Notes under the pieces: model-generated
The model's input: only the letters and a program-made list of their open reading frames with translations
The model's database searches: none
Told to the model about the DNA's origin: nothing
Assembly (NCBI RefSeq): GCF_037975245.1
Contig: NC_092572.1
Location: forward strand, 3,201,501-3,265,500
Source: Apostichopus japonicus
Lineage: Eukaryota; Echinodermata; Holothuroidea; Aspidochirotida; Stichopodidae
Direction of reading: 5' to 3'
Length of the DNA stretch: 64,000 nt
Position numbers and translations under genes: made by a program
Shown: positions 36,125 through 48,243 of the stretch, piece by piece
Position numbering within the stretch: the first letter of the stretch is position 1
Layout of the letters: every line of letters begins with the position of its first letter

Positions 36125-36757
36125 GTTAGTAATTTATAAACAGTGTTTACTATTTAGAGAGCCTGGTATGTTGAATACTCTGGACTATTTGATCAGAAGT
36201 CATCTTTGTCTTCAATTCTCGCTCCTACTTTCTCCCAAGTATTCCTTTCAAATGGCATGCATTCTCCACCTCTTAAAATTCTGATTAAGTTTGTTACACT
36301 TGCAGATGTTGGTATCTTATAACAATATCCCTTACGAAATGTTTTACTATCAGCCTGTCTGTGTGAGTGATCTTAATGTCTAAAGTTCACTACTTTCACC
36401 GTAGACCTGACCGAATCCTGACATTATTGCACCATTCCATTAATGTATCTAGTAGATCATACATGGCTACTATGTTGAGGTAAACCTGCTGTAGAAGTAC
36501 TTACTGTGGAATAGGTTTCTTAACTAATGAAGTATTACAGTACATGTTTTTGCTCACTCATTGTGTGCAAAGTTTGTGTGGGAGAAACCAGCCACATTGA
36601 AGAAATAACCAGTTGTTTGTCACATAAATTGTATACTTAATGAAAATATTAAAAAGTAAGCTTACCTCCCTTCTTACTGTTTTGGTGTCTGAAATCGACA
36701 GCAACACTATGTATCTTCCTTTGCCACAAAATGAGATACTTTTTTTCATATTCACAG

Positions 36758-36901
36758 GCTTAACTCATTGGGCGCATCCTGGTTGTAGGGAGGCTTTCAT
36801 TAGTATTTTGGTTATATTACTAACAATTTTTGTATTTATATGGATTTGCCTGAACTTGTGCAAGAATCTCAAAAAGTGGAACACAAACCGTAAACATGCA
36901 G
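36758..36901 (+). CDS. Receptor exon 5: transmembrane segment
   Basis: 144 nt, phase 1-1, acceptor TATTCACAG, donor GCAG|GTAATT. It encodes GLTHWAHPGCREAF, a membrane span (ISILVILLTIFVFIWICL), then NLCKNLKKWNTNRKHA, whose basic residues predict type I topology. It is paralogous to 3756-3899. Confidence 0.8.
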
Positions 36902-37619
36902 GTAATTGTTCAATTAATTGACACTAATTTAATAATAGTTTGAGTAGGTTTGAACGTTTTAAATGTAAGTTAAATACTTGCAACATGCTCCCAAACTCTG
37001 ACAACATTGTAAACACGATATGTCAAGAAGTGAATGTTGGATATATCTCATATTTAATGTTTGGATGCTCTGTGTCACGTATATGAACCCCAATGATGTT
37101 GTATAAGGTCAAAGGTCATTCCAAGTCTGTAGAAGTCAGTCTGCAAACAATTTATCTTCTAAGAAACCTAAACTGTATCTCATTTGTATTATGTGGATTC
37201 CCCATGTCATGCACATGTACTCTTTTTCTGTTATCAGTCATTTGAAGGCAATTCCAACTGTTTTATCAAAACTAGGTGCTAATGTTCTCAAAACAAAATT
37301 TCAGTTCCTCAAATAAAGAAAGACAGTGCTATTAACCTATAATGAAATAATATTCCAGCACATATCACCACACTCATATCAAGTGATTAATGTGCCCACG
37401 TAAGAATTCTAAGAAATTACAATTTATTTTTACAATCCATAGCATCCTAATTAGCCACTTGTTAATGTCAACAATTACTGAAGATAATGGAAAGTAGGCA
37501 AGCAAGGGAAAGCTGTGCTTTGAAACTCTAGGCTAAATTATTATTGATGTTTTTTTTTCAAAGCAAAACACTTTTCGCAGGATATTTAAACTCTGTTTCA
37601 AATTAAATTGGCTACTAAC

Positions 37620-37810
37620 TACTGTACCAAAATGTTAACAAGGAGTATTCAATGGAGAATTATGTTATAAATATGCTCCCCTTCTGGAAGCAATTTGTTG
37701 GGTGGGGGCTAGAAGAACTAATGTAAACTAGGGATACTTGATGGAGAATTACTGTATGTTGTAAATATGCTCACCCTCTGGAAGGACTTGGTTGGATGGG
37801 AGCAAGAAGA
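37620..37810 (+). repeat. Tandem ~90-100 bp units in intron 5
   Basis: Two copies plus a partial of the unit also seen at 4195-4457 (GAGAATTATGTT, AATATGCTCCCC, GGTTGGATGGG/GGGTGGGGGC). They are part of the duplicated receptor block. Homology with the upstream block ends near 38005. Confidence 0.7.
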
Positions 37811-38814
37811 ACTCAACATTATTGCAACTAGAAAACCTGTTTGTCAATATTGTGACACTATGTTTTCTACACTGATATCACACTCAACATTCACTCACAT
37901 TTCCTTCTCATTCCACTGTTATTCTAATTAGGCATACTACTAATTTTCAAATCAAATATTAAGCTAGTGACCTCATTTGACTAACAAGTGATTGCATCTT
38001 CCATCCATATCTATTAATCAACATTTCACCCACTTTTTAAAGAATCCTAATTATGATCTTTAGGAAAAGAGGATTGCATGTGTATAGAAGGGGTAAATTG
38101 AACAAAGAATGGAGTCAAAGTAGAAAGAGAAGTGAGATGAAAAAGAGAGGAGATGATCAGATTAAAGGTGATTAAGTCTGCAGGATGGATATCTGTGTGC
38201 ATCAAAAACCAAAACCAACTTTGGCTGTCCAACTGAAGACCAGTTATTTACATCAAATTCAGAATGCATTGTAACCAAATATCCCTAATTAGGTCAAATC
38301 ATGAATAGCCTAGGTATCACCCATCATCACTTTGGAGATACAGTATACATACGGTATTGGTTTTTCTCTGTGTTTTTGCTAGATTTTAAAAATTATCCTA
38401 CAAGCAAACTTGCTGTTTGGACATCGAAAGTGTAGGGCCTGGTTGACCGATGGACAACCAGAAAAATACCCTTAAAACTTTGCCCTGTACCTGCAGTACA
38501 TTTCTATTACTAATGAAATCCAAGTTCATATTATGTTACAAGCTATAGTTCAAACTACAATAACAATAAGTTGGTTATCCTCTCCAGTACTCTGTACATA
38601 ATCTAGTGTTTCATGAATAGCAGTAAGATAACCAAATTACAGTAGCACATGAATTCAAGTGATACCTTAGTTTTGTCTTAGAATTGTTGGCTAAATTAGA
38701 TACCAGTAATGTAAAGAAGTCAGTGTAGTTGGTTTGTGCTTATTTTTAGTAAAATTAATCAAATGGGTTTTGCCAGTTTAATATTTAAATTATCTTCTTT
38801 TCCTCCATGTTTAG

Positions 38815-38834
38815 GAAGATAAAATTGATCCACT
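38815..38834 (+). CDS. Possible 20 nt alternative exon with early stop
   Basis: It lies between a strong acceptor (TCTTCTTTTCCTCCATGTTTAG) and a perfect donor (GTAAGT). Read after exon 5 in phase 1 it gives Gly-Arg-stop, so inclusion would end the protein right after the membrane and remove the tail. Only the splice signals support it. Confidence 0.3.
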
Positions 38835-39559
38835 GTAAGTCATTTGTTTATAAATTTGAGATGACAGGGTAGCTGACAGTGTCATCAATTTAGCCCGAAA
38901 GAAACAAAATGACTATAAAATTGATTACACCATAACGCTAGCAACCGCACCTAGAAACAGGCATAACATGTAATTTTAACACCTGGTTCACCAAAAATAT
39001 TGATACTCGGAATATATATACTAAGGACTGCTGTAGATGTGACTTACCTAATACTATAGGCATTGCAAGTTATGTCTAGTGTAAAGTAACAATACTGTTA
39101 AAGTAGGCAGAAGTAGCAAGTCCTACAGTACATACTTGAATAACCATTAAAATGTGAAAGTCTCTTACTGGACTGTGAATTTCTGTTCATAACCAAGATG
39201 ATGCTAAGAAAAGGGGTAGAAGAATCAACAAGTATAATCAAGGTGAATTGCTATTAAAGTAAACAGTATATCAACTTTTCCGTAAGAAAGAGCATCCTCT
39301 ATAGTGTGTATAATGATAAGGCTAAGCTCAACACATATACCCTGTATGTATTCTAAGCTGTTTGGTGATATTGTTATTGATTAGCATCTACATTGTTTTG
39401 GTCAGTGATAATGGCTGAACTTGATCTCTTTGATTAAAGTAGACACTGAATATCAATGTACTGTTAGGTATAACAATTGGTAGATATTTTTAACTGCTCA
39501 TTTAAGATGAAGAAGCAATATGCGACAGTTGGTTGTACATCCATATTTCTTTTGAACAG

Positions 39560-39624
39560 TTGGTAAAGGATTGAAACAAAGTGAGGTTCAAGCAATGCTT
39601 CTGGAAGGACTACGGGAGATGCTG
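39560..39624 (+). CDS. Receptor exon 6: cytoplasmic tail
   Basis: 65 nt after TTTGAACAG, entering in phase 1 and leaving in phase 0 at CTG|GTAGGT. It encodes VGKGLKQSEVQAMLLEGL then REML, an amphipathic, probably helical segment. No Tyr-based signalling motif. It is accepted because its phase, and those of the next three exons, fit exactly and the frame stays open. Confidence 0.6.
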
Positions 39625-40058
39625 GTAGGTATTAAAGCTTTAACCATTAAATTCTACAAACTTGAAGTTGCCAGTGAATTGTGATCATGGGTTGGTGACA
39701 TTTTGGGTAGAATAATTCTTGAGGATTTTGCCTTCAGTACAAATAAATTGTCTTCATGCTGTAATTAATATGGTTTCCTTCAATATCTGAAGCATCAGTG
39801 CCCTACCTTATCTGCTTGCTTGATGTTGTTTAAATAGCATCTTGCAAGATACAAAATAACAGTACAATGTGAGCTGTGTTGGGCTTCACCTCTGCAGACA
39901 CATTCTTGTGATGTTTTATTATTAGTTGATATGAAAAGTATTGTTTAACACACACTTGAAGCAGTGTTATTGAACTGTGTAGTTAATTATAAATGTCATA
40001 ATACAATTCATGGCTTCAATTAATTTTGTGTGTAATGATTCTTTTCCTTCACTCTTAG

Positions 40059-40101
40059 GTGACAGAAATAAAAATGGAACTAAATTTGCCAAACGAGAAA
40101 A
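40059..40101 (+). CDS. Receptor exon 7: cytoplasmic tail
   Basis: 43 nt between CCTTCACTCTTAG and AAAA|GTAAGT, phase 0 to 1. It encodes VTEIKMELNLPNEK. The splice signals are strong and the phase matches its neighbours. Confidence 0.6.
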
Positions 40102-40552
40102 GTAAGTAGATTAACTTAGGGCATGTAGACCCTTTGTTGTACTAGTGTAACTAGCTATGTTACATGCCACTGTATCTCATACATTGGTAATCTTATTATC
40201 AGACTGTTATAAGCAATGTAGAATAACTTTTGTACTATCATGAGTTGTTTATAGAATGTGTTGTCACATCATTGCTTATTGAAAGTTCAACCTAATACTT
40301 CAAAGTTAACAATTACTATGCATAGCTGTTGTTGTCAGTGTTTCAAACCTACCCATTTCACTAAAACCTGCAATATGGATAATTTGGGGGCAGTCCTCTC
40401 CATAAGCATCCTCAATCATACCCCTATGAGTGTGTGTCTGTTAAAGTCTTTCAGAATGTCTATCTATTTCTGGGATGTCATAGACATTCCCAGCTGCTCA
40501 ATTCAACTTCTGAAGCTCATGTTAGAGATTTTATTCCATATATGTTTACCAG

Positions 40553-40635
40553 GTATGAAGATGCCAAAGGAAATGACAGTGAAAGGGTTGAAAAACAGAG
40601 ATCTTAACAAACTACTAGAGGAAAAGCAAGATCAG
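40553..40635 (+). CDS. Receptor exon 8: cytoplasmic tail
   Basis: 83 nt after TATGTTTACCAG, phase 1 to 0, donor CAG|GTGGGT. It encodes SMKMPKEMTVKGLKNRDL and NKLLEEKQDQ, charged and helix-prone. It contains no tyrosine, so no ITIM or ITAM. Confidence 0.62.
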
Positions 40636-40998
40636 GTGGGTACAGTAATTTAACAAGTACTGAAGAATTCTATGAATAATTTGAATGAGCATGCTATGAA
40701 ATCATGACCAATGTCAACATTCTCTATTGAGTTTTTCTGTTGCTTGCTGTACATTATACATCATGAGCTCTGAAGATTTTGATGTTGTTTCTGAGTGAAA
40801 AGAAGTAGCCTAAATTATTTTAAAAAATTTATGTGAGCCAGAAGTTTGTCTTTACAGTGGTGTTACGTCGAGGTTGACACCACCTGACTATACAGACTAT
40901 ACCGTACGATAAATTTCAATTTCGACGATCCGACTTTAAAAATTCTACCCGACGATATACTGCACAAGTACAGGTGTATTAGCCTGACGATAACTCAA

Positions 40999-41325
40999 TA
41001 TGCGGACCGACCATTCATGAAAGGTTTAATCGATCGCTATTGTTAAATTTTCCGTCGGTAGCGTCGGATAATCCGGACGATACCAGGCCTACAGTCTGTT
41101 GATAAACTAAAGAGAACTACTGTACTGAACTGACATCGCTAAGCGGCCTAGCCCAAGTTGCGGACCGACCATTCATGAAAGGATTAAATCGGTCGCTATT
41201 GTTAAAATTATAGTCCGTAGCGTCAGTTAGTCAGACGATACCAGGCCTACAGCCTGTTGATGAACAAAAGACAATGCGCTTCTGAACTTACTGTACATTG
41301 CTAGGCGGCCTAGCCTAAGTTGTTT
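40999..41325. repeat. Two tandem ~163 bp units below the left TIR
   Basis: Both units contain GCGGACCGACCATTCATGAA, GCTATTGTTAAA and GATACCAGGCCTACAG, followed by CGGCCTAGCC. Confidence 0.85.
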
Positions 41326-42199
41326 ACAGTATTACCGCAACATGCACGAACTTCGATGCAAAACAATGTAACACCTCACATATATAGCCAAATGTTTTAC
41401 TACTTTCCCTGTACAAAAAAAAATTACCTTTCCGAGTGCAACGGTGTTTAATGTTTTCAATCCACCTACGATAATATAGTATTGGTAAAAGATTTGTTTC
41501 TTTACCGGCAATATCTTACAATATAAAGGCACCATAATGTGAAGAATAAAACATCTGCAGACCGAACACAAATTTAGTGGATGTTATCCAGAATGTTAAC
41601 AGTGAATTAATAGATTTAAAACTTCCATTTAGTTTTGTTGTTACAACCTGGCACTGCAATGCAGACGCCGCGGCGCCATTTGAATGTAACATAGTTAAAT
41701 GGTCGGAACATCAAACACACCCGCAGCAATTCCCATACGCGTTATCCAAGGGTCGACTTCAAAGCTTGAGGGAAAGTGGAGGGGGGGGGCGGGGTGGTTA
41801 CGTGCTTAAACAAAGACCTTAGCGTACATCGTTTTTTTCATATGAACTGATTTTACTACAGACACTGAAAAGTGTTGAGAAAAGATTTAATTTTTGGAAA
41901 TTTATTTTGAACCAAATAGACTGACATCAGAGCACATTACGCAACTTTAGAGTAACTTAAAATCGAATTTTAAAATGCATTGTAAGTACACTCTATCTAT
42001 CAGTACAATTTCGGAGCTTGTCCAATATGATCTACTAAATAAAATCACACTCATGTTTTCGTAAATTGAAAAACATTATTTGAGGCAACACCTTTTATAC
42101 TTTGTAAACTTTAAATCACCCATAACTCGAAAACGGAAGGAGATACAGACTTTTTATCGGCAGTGTGAGGAATCCTAAAATGCGTTTAAATAAGCTCTA

Positions 42200-42700
42200 T
42201 CTATGGTGACATCCCTATGTTCCGACGTCTCTATGTTCCGACGTATTTATGTTCCGACAATTTGTTTGGACTCTAATTTTTTATGGACGAAAATGTTTTC
42301 GGACCCAATTTCTTTTTTGGAGACTCAATCTTTTTGGCCCTCGTTTTTCGGACCAATTTTTTTGGGGGGACTTAATTTTTTGGGCCCCAAATTTTTTGGG
42401 ACCCAATTTTTTTTGTTGGGGGGACTCAATTTTTTTGGACCAACATTTTTTCTGACCTAACTTTTTTGGGGGGACACAATTTTTGGGGGGACACAATTTT
42501 TTGGACGCACCAAGTTTTTTTCACGAAAAAAGAGGGCCCAAAGTTTGTTATGACCCAAATAGTTGTGACCGAAAATTGCTTGTGACCCGAAATTTAATTG
42601 TTTGTACTCAAATTTTTTGGGACCAAAATCAGTTTGGTCAAAAAAATATGTTGGTCCGAAAACATGTTGGTCAAAAATTTTTTATAAACTAAGTTTTTTT
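42200..42700 (+). repeat. Irregular array of GGACCAATTTTTTGGG-type words
   Basis: It opens with three TATGTTCCGACG words (42217-42260) and then repeats loose 18-25 bp units such as GGACCAATTTTTTT and GGGACCCAATTTTTTT. A similar but weaker run is at 60705-61015 (TTTGGACCCAATATTG and similar). It is not coding; open frames arise from the absence of TA words. Confidence 0.75.
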
Positions 42701-43279
42701 TTTACGCCCCGTCAAAGTAAAACCTGTTATTTCTGGTCATTATGTTAAAAAATAAGGGAGGGATGGGGGGGGCTAGTTTCGACCCTAGTAGGAACTTCGG
42801 ACGCAAAGACGAGTAACAGAAAATACAAGAGGCAAACTACTGTATTAGTGTATGTATACAGTACAGAGGGCAAGGTGAGCACAAATAAAGAAGTAAACGG
42901 ATTAGTAAACAAAGAGGGAGAGAAGAAAATAAGTCAGGGGAAAATATACACTGTGGAAGGATAAAGAGAGGATTAAATAACGAGAAGTAAATAATAAACT
43001 GTGGGAGGGTGGGCGGGGGGGGTGGAGGGAATCAACAGTTTAGGGAAGATTTTGGGAATTTCATCCCAGATATCGCTAGATATCGATACAGTACAGTGCC
43101 CTTGGGATTTATTGGATTTTATTCTCCTTTTTCTCTCTTTTTTTCTTTTCCCTTCCTTCCTCCTCATCCCCCCCCCTTTTCCCCTTTTTTTCTTCCCTTT
43201 CTTTTTCTCTCCTACTTTTCTGACGGCCCGCGCCCCAACGCCTCCCCCCCCCCTGGATACGCTCTTGATACAGTACTTT

Positions 43280-43640
43280 ACATTTGATAAAAAAGTAACT
43301 TCTACAACAACAACAACAACTTCCCAAAATTTGTATGTGTCACAATTTTTAGGTTAAAGTTTAACCGCGCAGAATAGTACCATTCATAATTTGCATATTA
43401 CACGAAAATTTACCCTCGGCATCCAGACGGCGGGAAATTGTAACATCATGTTCAATGTGTTGTTTTGTTCCCACGGTGCAATGAACTGCGGCAAGTTCGA
43501 ATGTCGGTGACCTACTTATGTTTTGTGACCAATGTCAGTGGGAATTATGTGTGTAAAAACTTGGGTTTTTCTACGTGTTATATATATATAGAAGTTTTAC
43601 GTAAGCGGAGCGAAGTTCGGGGCGGCTCTTTGATTGTGAG
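43280..43640 (+). mobile_element. Fragment shared with the hAT-like element at 25204
   Basis: From AAAAGTAACTTCTACAACAA to GACCAATGTCAGTGGGAATT it matches, inverted, about 25500-25770. In one frame both copies give DLLMFCDQCQ, with two Cys spaced C-x2-C, preserved over otherwise diverged sequence. This may be a remnant of a zinc-binding coding region. Confidence 0.6.
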
Positions 43641-45433
43641 GAAGCATTTATCTAAGCATCAATATTTGTGAAAAATATCGTAAAGTTTTTCAGATATTCT
43701 CATTGAATGTCCCCTCCATATATCCCTCTTTCTCCGTCCACCCAAAGCTCGACCATTACGCTAATTCTGTTTGAGGAAAAGTTATCGAAATATCGCGATA
43801 ATTGTTTAACTATTTATCGTGACGGTAAAAAGAAAATATCGCCCAACCCTATGCCTGACCCAGTTAATATCTAGATCAGTGACAAAGCTTGAGAAACGAA
43901 GGGTCTTCTTATAGCCACCTGTTATTCGCAAACTTTGACCGATTTACGCGGTACTCATGTAATATTTGCTGTGGAAGTAAAAGTTGGCAGGTCGCCAAAA
44001 TAAATTCATTGGATACAATTAATTCTAACTGGACATTTATTAGCCTTTCTTGTAACACCAACGTTTATTTAGCAATACGAACGGGAGTTCGATTTTCGCA
44101 AATTGTTACTCTGGACCGTAATGGATTTATCATAATTTTATCTGCTGCTGGACATTTGTACCTTGCAAGGTAAATATACGAGTCTATTGCAAAGTTTAGG
44201 CAACTGGGGGGGGGGGGGTAGGGGTAGGTAGAGGTTGTTGCGATGCGAGGGGGGCTGTCTAGTGATCGTGGAATACTTTTATAAAATAAAAAAAATATTT
44301 CAAACAAGTCGAGGGTTAAAAGCTTTATGTGCCGGTCAGACCGGCCAATGGATAGGGTGTATTTCAGCGGCGGTACGGAATGTATCAGCATGATTGATAC
44401 TGGGAAGTATGATTGTATTTCTGATGTTCATATAGTGTAATGTTTTATATATCCGTTAAAATCAGCGAGGTTTTATTACAAAATCAATGATGATTTACTA
44501 AGGCATTCAAAATCGAAATGTTTTTTGTAGGCCTATATTCAGATTTGTACAGTATGTTGACATTGATCATATACAGTACAGTAGTGTTTGGTCATGGCCT
44601 CGGTCATCTTGCAAGGAATTTTCTTGCAATTAGTTAACTGTCTGACATATTGTTAGTAGCCATTCTTCCTCGTGGCTGTTGCTCTTGGAAGCATAAACCA
44701 CAACCTATTGTTCGTTTCCTCTAAGCTCTCTACCTTGCCGAAGATACTGCAGATTAACGGACAATAACCCAACGTTATAGTTAGTGTATTTCGAGCTGAC
44801 GATACTCGCGCTGCCAGACTATAATAGTGCTGCTTGAGATTCCTGACGATAAAAGTGTTGCTCGACGATCCGACTATAAAGACGATAACCGACTGTAACC
44901 GACCAAAATGCCCATACGATATTGTCAACCTCGACGTAACACCACTGTACATGTTTTTGTTTGGTCGTGGCTTGAGAACAGGAAGAAAGGAAGAGCAGTA
45001 ATCAAAACAACAATAATAATTATTTTAAATCCTTAAAGTGACAATATTTACAAACAAGTATGAATGATTTTGTTTTATTGTGGCTTGAGAGGAAGGAGGA
45101 GCATCAGCCAACACAACAATAATAATTAATGTAAAAGTTTAAAAGTGACTATAAAAACAAGTATGAATCATTCATTGCTCTCTATCTCAGTTTAGCTTGA
45201 AACTAAAGGTCAGTACTTCCATGACAGGTGTAACGGTACAGATACATATTAAAGAAATAAACATCTTCAAAATCAAGATGTAGATCCAAGAAATCAACAA
45301 TAAGTTGTCCTCTAAGAACAGCTATGAAGACAGCTACTGCAATGTAACCACCTAAACCTTTTCATTACATAACACATAATTCATTACACAGCATGGATCA
45401 TTATCAAAGGTTTCTGTTGTAAATTTTGCTTAA

Positions 45434-47015
45434 AGACCAACTATGGAGACTTTCGATGAACATAAAATCCCACCATTTTGCATGTATGTAATCCTTAACT
45501 CACTCCAATTACATTGCTGTAATTAACTTTACCAATTCCGGACGTTAAATACGTGAAAAATGGGAAGAAAAGTCAGCTTTTTATGAAACCTGTTTCAGAC
45601 ATTCCTGAAACATTCCGAAGACATCAGGTGACCATGTGACGTCACTGTTTGTATACCTCACTCACAACAATATTTAGTGTGTAAAGTTGTATACTTGAGC
45701 TGCCAAAAACATCAACGATATTACTCCTTTTCCCCCGAAATGCCACAATTCTGTGTTGTTGGAGGTTGCAGTTATACCTCATCCAACAAAAGCATCAGCT
45801 TTTTTAGATTTCCAAGTAAAAGAACCGACGTAAAATGCCGCAGACTTTGGATCAATTTTTGAGATCCACGCGGAAAGATTTTTCAGCACCCGGAGTATCT
45901 CATGCCCATGAGTCCACATGCATGACCCTGCCTCTGTGTAAGCTGCAAATGTCTCATTCTGCGAAAGTTATATTCTGTCGATAGCTGTGTCGGACCATGG
46001 CCGGACATAGCTAATGTGAAATTGACCGTAAACAAGCTCTGGACGTCCTTACATGTAACATTATATCACGCAATTGACAGTATAATATTTACCGTAAGAG
46101 ATGACCGTGTATATACCGTGCATATAGGGTAGCATTGTTAGTACATGCATGGAGCTATAGCTCCATGGTACATGTATGGCTCACAGCATGTGTAAATAGT
46201 CATGCTATAGGATTTCATCGCATTTATCTATTTCCTTTGTTGTATTCCAGTATCGTGAGTTTGTGATACATTGTGTTATATTGTCCGTTATGTTTATTCC
46301 GGCATCTGCATGGTCCAAGGAGTTGAATAAAAACGGTTCTATGTAGCGATCGGACGTTTTATTTCGTTAGTGACTGTCTTGTGATTGCGGGATGTAACTG
46401 GTCAAGGCCTGTTTCAACTAGACCTAACTCTATGGAATTACACAGAGTCACGGTAGTATTTCGCCCAGGATTGAACGAGAAACGTGGATTTGGATATTCA
46501 CTGCTAAATTTTGTTTATTGAAAGTATACTTTTTCTGTGTTTGTACTTTTGGATATTAAAACGAGTAAGTACTATGTTCAGCTGAAGCTTAGTCATGTAT
46601 ATGCTACCCTGGTCGATTCGGGTCAGCGTCTTCTTGTAGTTGTTCGATTATGTTTAGTGTCTTTTTGGTAATTCGTTGACAGTAACGTAAGCCATTTTCC
46701 CGTCACATATCACGCATGAGGCATCTTTTAGGTCTATTCTTCTGTTCAGTTTACGGTATCTTGCGATCAAATTGTATTACGGAATCGCCAAGCTGCTTGC
46801 ATGTTCTACAGTATATTGTACCGTACAGACCTATTGACGCTCCGCTATGTAAAAGATGCTTCCATTTGAGTGGAAATTTTGCTAATGAAATAACCAATTT
46901 AACTAAAATTTCTGCTTATAATTGTCTTAAAACTAGTTGTTAACCTTCATGTGTTCTTGTTTTAAGCTAACAGCTTTTCAAACGCTCGAAATTGGAAGTC
47001 AAAAACAGTACAATT
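45434..47015 (+). mobile_element. Left part of the TTAA/THAP element (duplicated copy)
   Basis: TTAA at 45430-45433, then AGACCAACTATGGAG, a CRE at 45637 and the THAP fragment at 45740. It is a copy of 48244-49825 produced by the tandem duplication and has no right end of its own. Confidence 0.75.
45740..45900 (+). pseudogene. THAP domain fragment, first copy
   Basis: MPQFCVVGGCSYTSSNKSIS, then FFRFPSKR and KCRRLWINF before a stop: M-P-x-x-C-x4-C, the F-P motif and the conserved W of the THAP domain. Past the stop, a shifted frame reads RKDFSAP, the usual continuation of THAP, so a frameshift is likely. The start codon is about 95 bp after a TGACGTCA site. Identical at 48550-48710. Confidence 0.68.
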
Positions 47016-48243
47016 GGGGGGGTAGGGGTAGGGGTAGGTAGAGGTTGTTGCGATGCGAGGGGGGCTGTCTAGTGATCGTGGAATACTTTTATAAAATAAA
47101 AAAAATATTTCAAACAAGTCGAGGGTTAAAAGCTTTATGTGCCGGTCAGACCGGCCAATGGATAGGGTGTATTTCAGCGGCGGTACGGAATGTATCAGCA
47201 TGATTGATACTGGGAAGTATGATTGTATTTCTGATGTTCATATAGTGTAATGTTTTATATATCCGTTAAAATCAGCGAGGTTTTATTACAAAATCAATGA
47301 TGATTTACTAAGGCATTCAAAATCGAAATGTTTTTTGTAGGCCTATATTCAGATTTGTACAGTATGTTGACATTGATCATATACAGTACAGTAGTGTTTG
47401 GTCATGGCCTCGGTCATCTTGCAAGGAATTTTCTTGCAATTAGTTAACTGTCTGACATATTGTTAGTAGCCATTCTTCCTCGTGGCTGTTGCTCTTGGAA
47501 GCATAAACCACAACCTATTGTTCGTTTCCTCTAAGCTCTCTACCTTGCCGAAGATACTGCAGATTAACGGACAATAACCCAACGTTATAGTTAGTGTATT
47601 TCGAGCTGACGATACTCGCGCTGCCAGACTATAATAGTGCTGCTTGAGATTCCTGACGATAAAAGTGTTGCTCGACGATCCGACTATAAAGACGATAACC
47701 GACTGTAACCGACCAAAATGCCCATACGATATTGTCAACCTCGACGTAACACCACTGTACATGTTTTTGTTTGGTCGTGGCTTGAGAACAGGAAGAAAGG
47801 AAGAGCAGTAATCAAAACAACAATAATAATTATTTTAAATCCTTAAAGTGACAATATTTACAAACAAGTATGAATGATTTTGTTTTATTGTGGCTTGAGA
47901 GGAAGGAGGAGCATCAGCCAACACAACAATAATAATTAATGTAAAAGTTTAAAAGTGACTATAAAAACAAGTATGAATCATTCATTGCTCTCTATCTCAG
48001 TTTAGCTTGAAACTAAAGGTCAGTACTTCCATGACAGGTGTAACGGTACAGATACATATTAAAGAAATAAACATCTTCAAAATCAAGATGTAGATCCAAG
48101 AAATCAACAATAAGTTGTCCTCTAAGAACAGCTATGAAGACAGCTACTGCAATGTAACCACCTAAACCTTTTCATTACATAACACATAATTCATTACACA
48201 GCATGGATCATTATCAAAGGTTTCTGTTGTAAATTTTGCTTAA

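Larger units (their letters stand above)
40855..44947. mobile_element. 4.1 kb TIR element flanked by TA (Tc1/mariner-like ends)
   Basis: 25 bp perfect terminal inverted repeats at 40855-40879 and 44923-44947 (start CAGTGGTGTTACGTCGAGGT) flanked by TA on both sides. CAGT ends with TA duplication suit the Tc1/mariner/pogo group. Words like CGACGATCCGACT recur below both termini. No transposase was recognised. The interior is a patchwork: tandem units at 40999-41325, a T/G-rich array at 42200-42700 and a piece shared with the hAT-like element at 25204. The right end was copied again at 47757 by the tandem duplication. Confidence 0.7.

Noticed and set aside
40553-40635. ITIM/ITAM signalling tail on the receptor
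   Set aside because: The joined tail exons contain no tyrosine.
42973-43357. Overlapping frames of 64-118 codons on both strands
   Set aside because: Driven by C/T-run and G/A-run low-complexity sequence.
44653-44952. 99-codon minus-strand frame starting at the TIR, repeated at 47463
   Set aside because: It begins within the terminal inverted repeat, matches no transposase and is duplicated only because of the 2810 bp repeat.
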